NCBI GenBank assembly: GCA_040289295.1
Contig: PSLA01000013.1
Location: 1-60,867 of the forward strand
DNA from: J051 sp040289295
GTDB lineage: Bacteria; Armatimonadota; Fimbriimonadia; Fimbriimonadales; ATM1
Length of the DNA stretch: 60,867 nt
Direction: 5' to 3'
Both the position numbers and the translations under genes were made by a program. Under the pieces are notes generated by a model. That model worked only from the letters and a program-made list of their open reading frames with translations, was not told the DNA's origin and searched no databases. Each line of letters opens with the position of its first letter. The first letter of the stretch is position 1. Positions 8,274 through 16,007 of this stretch are shown here, piece after piece.

Positions 8274-8488
8274 GCAAAATATCGGTGTGGCTGGGCGTTT
8301 CGCTGATTCGAATGTATCAGCGGCTGACGTCTTGGATGCCTGCGACGTGTCGGTACACCCCCTCCTGTTCGCAGTACACCTTGGAGGCTGTGCAGAAGTA
8401 CGGTTTGGTAAAGGGGTCGTGGATGGGTGTGCGGCGGATACTTCGCTGTCATCCGTTTCGCCCGGGCGGTCACGACCCGGTGCCATGA
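8270..8488 (+). CDS. yidD: Membrane protein insertion efficiency factor YidD
   Basis: The 72-residue protein carries the YidD pattern: an amphipathic N-terminus (VWLGVSLIRMYQRL), the cysteine motif CRYTPSCSQYTLEA, then GVRRILRCHPFRPGGHDPVP at the C-terminus. YidD helps YidC-dependent membrane insertion at the inner face of the membrane. It overlaps rnpA by four bases and sits 15 bases before yidC, the usual context. Confidence 0.95.
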   Translation: MSKISVWLGVSLIRMYQRLTSWMPATCRYTPSCSQYTLEAVQKYGLVKGSWMGVRRILRCHPFRPGGHDPVP

Positions 8489-8503
8489 CGAAGGAAGTGA
8501 TTT

Positions 8504-9808
8504 ATGAGTAAAGGAACGCCGACGCAGTCGCCTCGCAGCTCGATTGTACAGATGCTGCTGATCGCCGCTGTCATCTTCCTGGGGATGCAGCTTCTGTTCC
8601 CGCAGAGACAACAGCCGCAGACGGTCAACCCGGAGGAATTAGGCGCGAAGTGGAGCGAGGCGCTGAAGGAGAACAACGTCGCCTTCATCCTGTCGGAGGG
8701 GCGGACGTATGTCAAGGCGCTGGAAAGTCAGGGCCAGGTTGCCCAAGCCTGGGATGCGCGGATCACCGTTGCACGTGCCCAGCTGGAGAGCGGCAAAAAG
8801 ACCGGTGATTACAATAAGGCGGTGCTTGCGCACAACGAACTGCGCTCGCTGGAGTTGGAGGTCATGGGCTCCAAGGCGAACGTTCCCGCTGAGGTGAAGC
8901 AGGCGACGCTTGAGAAGATTCGCGCGGCTTTAGAGGAGGCGATACGAGAGGGAGATGTTTTGGCGAGAACGCGCTCGAACGGCTTCATTGCGTTCGGCTA
9001 TTCCCTCGTCGCGTGGCTCACAAACCTGTTTGGCGGTGCACGCGCGCCAGGATTCAGTTACTGGTTTTCGGCGGTCGTGCTGGCATTCCTCGTGCGGTTG
9101 ATCATCTGGCCGCTTGCGGCACGCCAGTACGTTGCCTTCAAGCGGATGGCGCTGCTGCAGCCGATGATGAAGGAGTTGCAGGCGCAATATCAGGGCGCGG
9201 AGTTGAACCAGCGGGTGATGAAGCTGTACGCGAAGTACGGCATCAATCCGTTGGCAGGTTGTTGGCCGATGCTTGTGCAGATTCCGTTTTTCCTTTGGGT
9301 GTTCTGGAGCATGCGCGCGTTTCAGTTCCAGTACATGAACGGGACGTTCTTCTGGGTGAATCCCGACATGGCGGCGAAGTATCCGGGCATCATCGCTCCA
9401 AACCTGGGCGAGCGTGACGTGCCGCTCATTATCGTGTACGCCCTCTCGATGGTTCTGAGCACGCAGTTCACGGTAAGCAGTCCGGAGAACGCTCGGCAGC
9501 AGAAGATCATCGGCTTCGTGCTTGCTGCGCTTTTTCCGGTCATGTTCATCTTTTGGCCGCTACCGAGCGCGTTCATCATCTATTGGACGGCGCTGAATGT
9601 CTTCTCGACTGCGCAGACGATGATCATGGCGCGGATGCCGATTCCCCCACTGGAGGAAGTACCCGAGGAGCGGCGTAGGCCAAGTTTGTTCGCTCCGAGC
9701 GAGGGGCCGACGGGCAAGAACGGCGCCGCAAGCGAATCGAAGAAGACAGGCGCTCCCGTCCTGCATAAGAAGCAGGGCGGCAAGCAGAAAAAGCGTAAGA
9801 GGAAGTGA
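8504..9808 (+). CDS. yidC: Membrane protein insertase YidC
   Basis: The 434-residue Oxa1/YidC family insertase has an N-terminal anchor (IVQMLLIAAVIFLGMQLLF), a coiled, charged extracytoplasmic segment (about 40-150) shorter than the E. coli P1 domain, and a core of five helices. The core carries the hydrophilic-groove arginine region (VRLIIWPLAARQY) and NPLAGCWPMLVQIPFFLWVF. The C-terminal tail is basic (KQGGKQKKRKRK), suited to ribosome contact. A GGAAG Shine-Dalgarno site precedes ATG 8504. Confidence 0.95.
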   Translation: MSKGTPTQSPRSSIVQMLLIAAVIFLGMQLLFPQRQQPQTVNPEELGAKWSEALKENNVAFILSEGRTYVKALESQGQVAQAWDARITVARAQLESGKKTGDYNKAVLAHNELRSLELEVMGSKANVPAEVKQATLEKIRAALEEAIREGDVLARTRSNGFIAFGYSLVAWLTNLFGGARAPGFSYWFSAVVLAFLVRLIIWPLAARQYVAFKRMALLQPMMKELQAQYQGAELNQRVMKLYAKYGINPLAGCWPMLVQIPFFLWVFWSMRAFQFQYMNGTFFWVNPDMAAKYPGIIAPNLGERDVPLIIVYALSMVLSTQFTVSSPENARQQKIIGFVLAALFPVMFIFWPLPSAFIIYWTALNVFSTAQTMIMARMPIPPLEEVPEERRRPSLFAPSEGPTGKNGAASESKKTGAPVLHKKQGGKQKKRKRK

Positions 9809-9842
9809 CCATCAGAATCGGGTATCTTGCGAGGTGGAGCAA

Positions 9843-10571
9843 ATGGCAGAGGCAGCAGAAGGAACCGGACGGACGCTGGAAGAGGCGCGACAGAAGGCAG
9901 CCGAGGCGCTCGGCCTCTCGGTAGACGATTGCGAGTTTGAGGTTGTCGAGCAACGGGCAAAAGGCCTTTTCTCGAAGGCGAACTTCAAGGTGAAGGCTGT
10001 GCCGAAGATGTCTGAAGCTGCCCCAGAGGTGCAGGTCGCTGCTGAGAAGTCCGCTGATGAAGCTGAGACCGAGGCGACAGCCCCTCTTGAGCCGCAAGAC
10101 ACGACAGTTGTTGCCACGGAGGAGGACGCCGAGCGCGCAAGAGAACTCGTGGCGACGATGCTGTCTTTGGCGGGATTCCAAGTGGATGTGTTTGTGGAGA
10201 GCCTGACCGGAAAGTATGTGAACTTGCGCGTCTCGGGACCGGATGAGAGCGCGATCACCGAGCGGAAGGGCGCGGTCTTGGACGCGCTTCAGTTCCTGGG
10301 GAATGCGTTGTTCAGCCAAAAGTACGGCGACGGGGTGCGCTTCACGGTAGATGCTGGCGGCTACCGGTCAGCCAGAACGCAAAAGTTGGAGAAACTCGCG
10401 GTGCAGGTCGCCACGCAGGTCGTGAAGTTGAAGCAGGAAGCGGTGCTCGATCCGCTTCCTGCGCACGAGCGGCGCGTGATTCATAACGCGCTGAAGGACT
10501 TCGACGGCGTTGAGACCTACAGCGAAGGCGAAGAGCCGTTCCGCCGAGTTGTCATCTCGCCGAAGGCTTAG
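9843..10571 (+). CDS. jag: Jag/KhpB RNA-binding protein
   Basis: The 242-residue protein has three parts. The N-terminal Jag domain (TLEEARQKAAEALGLSVDD) includes EVVEQRAKGLFSK. A linker rich in Ala/Glu is followed by a KH domain (about 85-170). The C-terminal R3H domain ends in LPAHERRVIHNALKDF. It binds RNA and usually follows yidC. ATG 9843 is favoured because GAGGTGG lies about six bases before it; GTG 9834 is possible. The gene ends seven bases from the convergent C11-peptidase gene. Confidence 0.9.
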   Translation: MAEAAEGTGRTLEEARQKAAEALGLSVDDCEFEVVEQRAKGLFSKANFKVKAVPKMSEAAPEVQVAAEKSADEAETEATAPLEPQDTTVVATEEDAERARELVATMLSLAGFQVDVFVESLTGKYVNLRVSGPDESAITERKGAVLDALQFLGNALFSQKYGDGVRFTVDAGGYRSARTQKLEKLAVQVATQVVKLKQEAVLDPLPAHERRVIHNALKDFDGVETYSEGEEPFRRVVISPKA

Positions 10572-10577
10572 CCTTCA

Positions 10578-12338
10578 CTAAGGCGCGTTCCGACAGAAGT
10601 CGTCCCAGCTCGTCGCCTGCGCGAAGGACAGCAGGCTGTAAATGCTCCAATACGTCTGGTTTCGGTTGCCGAACTCGATGGAGATTCCGTGGCTGTTCGG
10701 GGAGAGCGAGTTTCGCGAATTGTGCACGACGAACTGCTCGACGCTCGACATGACGACATCACAGGCGGCATCAATCTCGGAGTCGTTGATCTTCTCTTTC
10801 AGTTTGAAAGCAAGGTGCCAAAGGTCACGATACCAACGGGTTTGGCTGGGGCTGTACGCTTGCGCTTCGTTGCGAGCCGCCTGGATTTCTGCGTCGAAGG
10901 TGCCGCCTTGGTTCTTCTTGATGAGCAGGTCTGCAAGAGCGTCGCATGCCGCCGCGAGCGTCTGCTTCTCGCTGAGACGAACCATGCTCTGTGTTATCTT
11001 GCGCGTCTCGCCATAGAAGTTCAGCATGCCCTGGCCGAACTTCTGCCCCAGCTCCTCGGTGGTCATGTCAGGATTGTCGCGCAACGGTCCGAAAACGAGA
11101 TGGTACGGAAGTCCTTCTGCGGGCGGGCTTTCTTCACTACCGACCATGAACGTTACGTTGGCCGGCATCTCGTAGGCGACCTCGAACATCTGCATCAGGC
11201 TCGAATCCCAACTGACGACGTCGATCGTGCCGAGGCCCCCTAACGCTTGGCCGAGTTGCCAAGTGTCAATGTGTGTGAAAAACTCGTCGTCGAAACTGAA
11301 GCCGCGCGTGCCGTAGCGATCGTCTTGAATGCGCCAGCCGCTGCCGTGATTCCAAAGGATGAGCACGTAGCGATCGGCTGGGTAGTTTGTCTTCACCCAT
11401 TGCACGAAGGCTCGTAGCGTATTCGCGTTGCCCATGTCAACGCCGGCACCCATGTTCTGGATCAGTTGGCTCCTCACGCCAGACCAGCTGTTGTTTTGCG
11501 TATCGGGGTCGTAGGAGACGAGGTATCTGCGGGTTCCAGTCCACGGTGCCCCGAACCCCAGGCTTTGCACGCGCTTCCACTGCAAAACGAAGCGGACCTG
11601 CGGGTTGTTCGCCACGCGCTCCATCTGGTTGACGTTCAGATCGCTGAACTGGTCGAGGTCGTTCGCCGCGTTTAGGAAGACCATGACCGTCCACTTCGAT
11701 CGTTGCGTGTTCCTTGGTGTTACCGTGATGACCGAACTGCCTTGCAGGCCAAGCGCAGTGGCTCGGATGACCGCTTGACCCTCCGCCTGGCCGGTAACCA
11801 GGCCGTTCTGGTCAACGGTGGCGTTTGCGCTGAGAGACTCCCACGTCGCGCCAGAGGGAGGCAGGAACACGCCCTTGCCGTCGGAGGTGAAGGCGGCGGC
11901 GTACAACTGGATCGTCTCTCCGGCCTGGATCGTGGCGCTAGAGGGGTGGACCTCGAGGCGTGAGGCGGTGCCGGGAACGGACGAAAGGTAGCTCTTCGAG
12001 CCAAAGACGTCAACGCGGTCGCGGATTCTGCCGAGCACGTTGCCTGCGCCGTTCGGCGCGTCGTGGAGAGCGACGTCGAGCACGTAGGGGCCCGGCCCCA
12101 GGTTCTGGAAGCGCCAGTCCTCGCGCACGCCCTCGTCCAGGACGGCGGCCCCTACCTCCTGCCCTTCGAGGGTGAGGAGGCGCGCGACCTGGCTTCTGGC
12201 GCCCGCTCCAGCCCCCCACTCGGTGCGGTAGAGAAGGGTGGCGAGGCTGCTCCCTCCCCCGCCGCCACAACCGACGAGCAGGAAGCCGGTAACAATAAGG
12301 GGGACACCAAAAAGCAGGAGCGTGCGGCGTGTCATCAT
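10578..12338 (-). CDS. Clostripain-family (C11) lipoprotein with Cys-to-Ser at the catalytic site
   Basis: The 586-residue protein starts with a lipoprotein signal (LIVTGFLLVGC, lipobox Cys 24). A bacterial Ig-like (Big2) domain follows at about 127-207 and a C11 caspase-like fold after about 215 (WTVMVFLNAANDLDQF). The catalytic His motif WNHGSGW (His 331) is intact. The family Cys motif, normally DACLM, reads DSSLM here (Ser 380), so ordinary cysteine protease activity is doubtful. It probably acts as an anchored binding or inactive protease protein at the cell surface or in the periplasm. The two adjacent ATGs at 12338 and 12335 are equivalent start choices. A TATA-rich segment upstream shares the divergent region with the rplU promoter. 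Confidence 0.8.
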   Translation of the reverse strand: MMTRRTLLLFGVPLIVTGFLLVGCGGGGGSSLATLLYRTEWGAGAGARSQVARLLTLEGQEVGAAVLDEGVREDWRFQNLGPGPYVLDVALHDAPNGAGNVLGRIRDRVDVFGSKSYLSSVPGTASRLEVHPSSATIQAGETIQLYAAAFTSDGKGVFLPPSGATWESLSANATVDQNGLVTGQAEGQAVIRATALGLQGSSVITVTPRNTQRSKWTVMVFLNAANDLDQFSDLNVNQMERVANNPQVRFVLQWKRVQSLGFGAPWTGTRRYLVSYDPDTQNNSWSGVRSQLIQNMGAGVDMGNANTLRAFVQWVKTNYPADRYVLILWNHGSGWRIQDDRYGTRGFSFDDEFFTHIDTWQLGQALGGLGTIDVVSWDSSLMQMFEVAYEMPANVTFMVGSEESPPAEGLPYHLVFGPLRDNPDMTTEELGQKFGQGMLNFYGETRKITQSMVRLSEKQTLAAACDALADLLIKKNQGGTFDAEIQAARNEAQAYSPSQTRWYRDLWHLAFKLKEKINDSEIDAACDVVMSSVEQFVVHNSRNSLSPNSHGISIEFGNRNQTYWSIYSLLSFAQATSWDDFCRNAP

Positions 12339-12387
12339 GGCGTTCGTATAGTAGACGAGCGAGGCGGCGATAGGTTCTTGCCTGGTG

Positions 12388-12417
12388 TTGACAGGCGGGG
12401 GCGGTTTGGCCTATAAT
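12388..12417 (+). promoter_or_regulatory. Consensus sigma-70 promoter of rplU-rpmA
   Basis: TTGACA (12388-12393) and TATAAT (12412-12417) are separated by 18 bases, a near-perfect housekeeping promoter. Transcription should start near 12424, giving a leader of about 45 bases before rplU. It is the only promoter in the window with both consensus boxes. Confidence 0.8.
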
Positions 12418-12468
12418 AGCGTCGCCGCGCGGGGAGCCGCACGGCATTTGTCCGAGGGATCAAGTCGA

Positions 12469-12810
12469 ATGTACGCAGTCATCAAGGCGGGCGGTCGTCA
12501 GTACCGCGTGAAGGAGAACGACGTGCTGTCGGTGAACCGGCTCGAAGGCGAGCCCGGGAGCACGATAACGCTCGACCAGGTGCTGCTGATCGGCGGAGAG
12601 GCGCCGAAGGTCGGTACTCCGATCGTTGCTGGGGCGAAGGTTGAGGCAGAGATCCTGAGGCACAAACGGGGCCCGAAGATTCGAGGCTTCAACTACAAAG
12701 CGAAGAAGAACGTCCGTCGCCGCTGGGGGCACCGCCAGGAGTTGACCGAACTCCGCGTGCGCTCCATCGTGGCGGGTAAAATAGGCGAGGAACGAGCGGA
12801 TGGCACATAA
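12469..12810 (+). CDS. rplU: Ribosomal protein bL21
   Basis: The 113-residue 50S protein begins MYAVIKAGGRQYRVKENDVL. It has the family blocks GTPIVAGAKVEAEIL, RGPKIRGFNYKAKKN and RRRWGHRQELTEL. ATG 12469 is chosen over an in-frame upstream start because the family begins at MYAVI and the longer version would start inside the promoter. It overlaps rpmA by 11 bases. Confidence 0.96.
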   Translation: MYAVIKAGGRQYRVKENDVLSVNRLEGEPGSTITLDQVLLIGGEAPKVGTPIVAGAKVEAEILRHKRGPKIRGFNYKAKKNVRRRWGHRQELTELRVRSIVAGKIGEERADGT

Positions 12811-13072
12811 GAAAGGCGTGGGATCATCGAAGAACGGCCGAGATAGCGCAGGGCGGCGACTCGGTGTTAAACGGTTTGCCGGCGAGGCTGTGCGCGCCGG
12901 CTCGATTCTGTGCCGCCAGCGAGGGACGAGATTCTATCCTGGGCGGAATGTGGGTATTGGCAACGACCACACGCTGTTCGCGCTTGTTGATGGCGTCGTC
13001 CGGTTCGAGGGGCCGGGCAAGCGCCGCCGCATCGCTGTGTGTCCATCGGAGGGGGCATCAGCGTCTTTGTAG
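12800..13072 (+). CDS. rpmA: Ribosomal protein bL27
   Basis: The 90-residue protein starts MAHKKGVGSSKNGRDSAGRR, continues LGVKRFAGEAVRAGSILCRQ and has RGTRFYPGRNVGIGNDHTLF. The N-terminal tail reaches the peptidyl-transferase centre in bacterial 50S subunits. There is no N-terminal extension of the Firmicutes cleaved type. The gene overlaps rplU and is followed by a strong terminator at 13113-13146. No obg gene follows, unlike many genomes. Confidence 0.96.
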   Translation: MAHKKGVGSSKNGRDSAGRRLGVKRFAGEAVRAGSILCRQRGTRFYPGRNVGIGNDHTLFALVDGVVRFEGPGKRRRIAVCPSEGASASL

Positions 13073-13112
13073 TCATTCTTGATCCTCCAGTACAAAACCC
13101 CAGCTCCCACAA

Positions 13113-13146
13113 GGGGCTGCGACCCAGCGCAGCCCCTCCCTTTTTG
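13113..13146 (+). terminator. Intrinsic terminator of rplU-rpmA
   Basis: A 9-bp perfect GC-rich stem (GGGGCTGCG at 13113-13121, CGCAGCCCC at 13128-13136) with a 6-base loop is followed by TCCCTTTTT. It lies 41 bases after the rpmA stop and directly before the larE promoter. Confidence 0.9.
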
Positions 13147-13150
13147 AGTG

Positions 13151-13156
13151 TATAAT
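13151..13156 (+). promoter_or_regulatory. -10 box giving leaderless larE mRNA
   Basis: A perfect TATAAT ends six bases before the larE ATG (13163). The predicted transcript start is therefore the A of ATG. The expected -35 position falls inside the rpmA terminator stem and shows no consensus. Confidence 0.65.
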
Positions 13157-13162
13157 CGACCC

Positions 13163-13969
13163 ATGACGGAGTCAATCCCCGAGCGGCGTCTGCGGCGCAT
13201 TCTGCGCGGCATGGGCTCGTGCCTTGTCGGTTTCTCGGGCGGCGTGGATTCAAGTGTCCTGCTTTCCTTCGCAAAGCGGGAACTGGGCGAGAAGTGCGCC
13301 GGAGTGCTCGCCGCCTCCCCGTCGCTCGCCAAGGCAGAGATGGAGTCTGCGCTTCGCGTCGCAGAGGACATCGGCGCGATCCTCTACGTAATCGAGACGG
13401 ATGAGATGAGCGTAGACGAGTATGTGAGAAACGACGGCAACCGGTGCTACCATTGCAAGGCGGAGCTTTGGTCGAAGGCAACGGCTCTCGCGGCTGAGCG
13501 TCGCTTCCGATGGGTGTGCGACGGCACGAACCTCGATGATGCGCGGGACCATCGCCCGGGGCGGATCGCGGGGCGCGAGTGGGGCGTACGCTCCCCGCTC
13601 AAGGAAGCGGGAATGTCGAAGGCGGACGTTCGAGACTTGGCGCGCGCGCTGGGCCTGTCGGTGGCGGAGAAGCCTTCCTCGCCTTGTCTGAGCAGCCGAG
13701 TGGCGTACGGCTTCGAGGTGACCCCCGAGCGCCTGAAGCATGTGGAGCAAGCGGAGAGCGCGATGCAGGCGCTCGGCTTCGATGAGTGCCGCGTGCGGTT
13801 GTTCGGCGCCTTAGCGGTTGTTGCGGTGCCGTCTGCACGCCTTTCCGAAGCAGCGGCACGCGCTTCGGAGGTCGCCGAGGCGGTTCGAGGGGCGGGATTC
13901 CTGTTTGCGACGCTTGACCTCGAAGGACTGGTGTCCGGCAGTCTGAACCGCCTGCTGCCGATGCGCTGA
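13163..13969 (+). CDS. larE: LarE, ATP-dependent sacrificial sulfur transferase
   Basis: LarE adenylates and then thiolates the carboxylates of the nickel-pincer nucleotide precursor, giving up its own cysteine sulfur or using a cluster-bound sulfur. The 268-residue protein has the PP-loop GFSGGVDSSVLLSF. Further motifs are CYHCKAELW, CDGTNLDDARDHRPG and the SPCLSSR motif holding the conserved sulfur-donor cysteine. ATG 13163 lies six bases after TATAAT; an in-frame GTG at 13148 precedes the -10 box and is rejected. It is the first gene of larE-larB-larC. Confidence 0.93.
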   Translation: MTESIPERRLRRILRGMGSCLVGFSGGVDSSVLLSFAKRELGEKCAGVLAASPSLAKAEMESALRVAEDIGAILYVIETDEMSVDEYVRNDGNRCYHCKAELWSKATALAAERRFRWVCDGTNLDDARDHRPGRIAGREWGVRSPLKEAGMSKADVRDLARALGLSVAEKPSSPCLSSRVAYGFEVTPERLKHVEQAESAMQALGFDECRVRLFGALAVVAVPSARLSEAAARASEVAEAVRGAGFLFATLDLEGLVSGSLNRLLPMR

Positions 13970-14724
13970 TGGAGAGGCGGTCGGTAGAGCGGATTCTGGA
14001 GGACGTCCGGGAGGGGCGGCTTACGGTATCTGAGGCGGTGGACGCGCTGTCGCTTCCGTCGGTCGAGGACCTCGGCTTCGCGAAGTTGGACGCGCAACGC
14101 GGCGTGCGCCGTCGGTTCGGCGAGGTTGTGTTCTGCGACGGGAAGACTCCTGAACAGTGCGCCGAAATTCTCTTGCATCTTCGCAAACATCAACAGCTTG
14201 CGTTCGGCACTCGCGCGATGGAAGACGTGGTTGCATTGCTACGAGACCGTGGTGAGGAACCGATGTGGTTTCCCGAAGCGCGCATCGCCGCCTTGGGAGA
14301 GGCGTATCCGGCTTTCGAGGACGCGCGCGTGGCTGTGGTTACGGCTGGCACATCGGATATGCCGGTTGCCGAAGAGGCGGCGGTTACGGCGCAACTGCTT
14401 GGGGCGAACGTCGAGCGCGTTTACGACGTTGGCGTTGCGGGTTTGCAGCGAGTTCTGCAAGCGGGGCCGAAGTTGACGGCATCGTCGGTGGTGATCGTTG
14501 TCGCAGGCATGGACGCGGCATTGGCGAGCGTCGTCGCGGGGCTGGTTCACTCGCCTGTGGTCGCAGTGCCGACGAGCGTCGGATACGGTGCGGCGTTCGA
14601 AGGGTTGTCGGCGCTGCTCACGATGCTCAATTGCTGCGCGCCGGGCGTCGTCGTGGTGAACATTGACAACGGCTTCGGCGCAGGGTACCATGCGGCGTTG
14701 CTTGTTGCAAAGGAGAGCGAATGA
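13969..14724 (+). CDS. larB: LarB, P2CMN synthase (nickel-pincer nucleotide biosynthesis)
   Basis: LarB carboxylates and hydrolyses nicotinic acid adenine dinucleotide to pyridinium-3,5-biscarboxylic acid mononucleotide. The 251-residue protein has an N-terminal helical part (VSEAVDALS), then an AIR-carboxylase (PurE)-like core. Core motifs are VAVVTAGTSDMPVAEEAA, SVVIVVAGMDAALASVVAG, AVPTSVGYGAAF and VVNIDNGFGAGY. The ATG overlaps the larE stop (TGATG) and the gene overlaps larC by four bases. Confidence 0.94.
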   Translation: MERRSVERILEDVREGRLTVSEAVDALSLPSVEDLGFAKLDAQRGVRRRFGEVVFCDGKTPEQCAEILLHLRKHQQLAFGTRAMEDVVALLRDRGEEPMWFPEARIAALGEAYPAFEDARVAVVTAGTSDMPVAEEAAVTAQLLGANVERVYDVGVAGLQRVLQAGPKLTASSVVIVVAGMDAALASVVAGLVHSPVVAVPTSVGYGAAFEGLSALLTMLNCCAPGVVVVNIDNGFGAGYHAALLVAKESE

Positions 14725-15893
14725 GGATCGCATGGATCGAGCCTTTCGGAGGAGTTGCCGGCGATATGATGCTCGCGGCGCTTCTTGACGCGGGGTGCGA
14801 CGTTGATGACGTCGTGCGGGCCTTGCGAACGATGCAACTCCCAGATTTCGAGTTGCGCGTGCAGGAAGCAGCGCGCGGCTCGCTGCGATGTCTGTTGTTG
14901 TCGGTGCATGGAGAGGACGACGCATCGCATCGCCATCTGAGCGACATCTTAAGGATGATTGAGGCTTCGACGCTCTCCTCGCGCGCCAAGCACAGGGCGA
15001 AGGCGATCTTCACCGCTCTGGGCGAAGCGGAGGCTCGGGCGCACGGGGAGAGCGTTGAGCACGTTCATTTTCACGAAGTGGGCGCACTGGATAGCATTGT
15101 GGATATCGTAGGCACAGCCGTTGCAACGGACCTTCTGGATCTCGAGGCGTTCTACTCGACGGCGCTGCCGATGCCAACTGGAACGATAGAGGTGGCGCAC
15201 GGACTTCTTCCCCTGCCCGCTCCTGCCACGCTCTTTCTCATGGAGGGGATGCCGACTCGACCCCAACCGTTTGAAGGTGAGACGGTTACGCCGACCGGCG
15301 CCGCCGTCCTACGCGGTCTCGGCTGCCGTTTCGACACGCAGCCGTCAATGACGATCGAACGAACGGGCGTCGGAGGGGGTCAACGCGAGATGCCAGTCGC
15401 AAACATCGTTCGGGTTACGCTCGGCGCTTCGGTCGAAGCGGTCACCTATGCGAATCTCGAGCCCATCGGAATCGTCGAAGCGACGATCGACGACATGAAT
15501 CCGCAATGGTACGAATACCTCGACGAACGGTTGCGCGCTGCCGGTGCCTTGGACCTGTTTCTGCAAAGCGTTGGGATGAAGAAGGGAAGGATCGGCACCC
15601 TGTTGACAGCCCTGTGCCTTCCAGACCGCATGCAAGACGTTGCGTTCGAGCTGCTCACGCACTCCACTACGATCGGAACGAGATTTCGCACCGAGATGCG
15701 CTACGTTCTGCCTCGTCGCGAGCGAACCGTCATGACGGAGTTTGGCGAGATTCGTTTGAAGGAGGTTGCGCTCCCGTCGGGAGGAACGCGCTCGATGCCC
15801 GAGTTCTCCTCCCTTTGCTCCGCGGCCCGCACGCACGGCATCCCCTTACGCGAGGTCGAGTCCGCCGTTCGGCGCGCGCTTGGCGAGGCGTGA
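14721..15893 (+). CDS. larC: LarC, nickel insertase for the pincer cofactor, single continuous frame
   Basis: LarC inserts nickel into the thiolated pincer nucleotide in a CTP-dependent reaction. The 390-residue protein starts RIAWIEPFGGVAGDMMLAAL. It carries the His-rich EHVHFHEVGALDSIVDI, the TPTGAAVLR block and the C-terminal domain with ATIDDMNPQWYEYL. In Lactiplantibacillus plantarum LarC is made by frameshifting between two frames; here both halves are one frame. No larA (lactate racemase) gene lies in the window, so the cofactor user must be elsewhere. Confidence 0.94.
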   Translation: MRIAWIEPFGGVAGDMMLAALLDAGCDVDDVVRALRTMQLPDFELRVQEAARGSLRCLLLSVHGEDDASHRHLSDILRMIEASTLSSRAKHRAKAIFTALGEAEARAHGESVEHVHFHEVGALDSIVDIVGTAVATDLLDLEAFYSTALPMPTGTIEVAHGLLPLPAPATLFLMEGMPTRPQPFEGETVTPTGAAVLRGLGCRFDTQPSMTIERTGVGGGQREMPVANIVRVTLGASVEAVTYANLEPIGIVEATIDDMNPQWYEYLDERLRAAGALDLFLQSVGMKKGRIGTLLTALCLPDRMQDVAFELLTHSTTIGTRFRTEMRYVLPRRERTVMTEFGEIRLKEVALPSGGTRSMPEFSSLCSAARTHGIPLREVESAVRRALGEA

Positions 15894-16007
15894 GGCGTGG
15901 CTCACGGACGAAGATGCCGTCTACGGCTCGCCTTCCAGCCGCCGCCGACCTTGCTCAGAGATTTGCTGTGCTCCATAGGGACCGAAGTAACGTTATGACA
16001 CTGATTT

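Noticed and set aside
15894..16007. tRNA or terminator between larC and glmS
   Set aside because: No cloverleaf or GC stem with T-run is visible.
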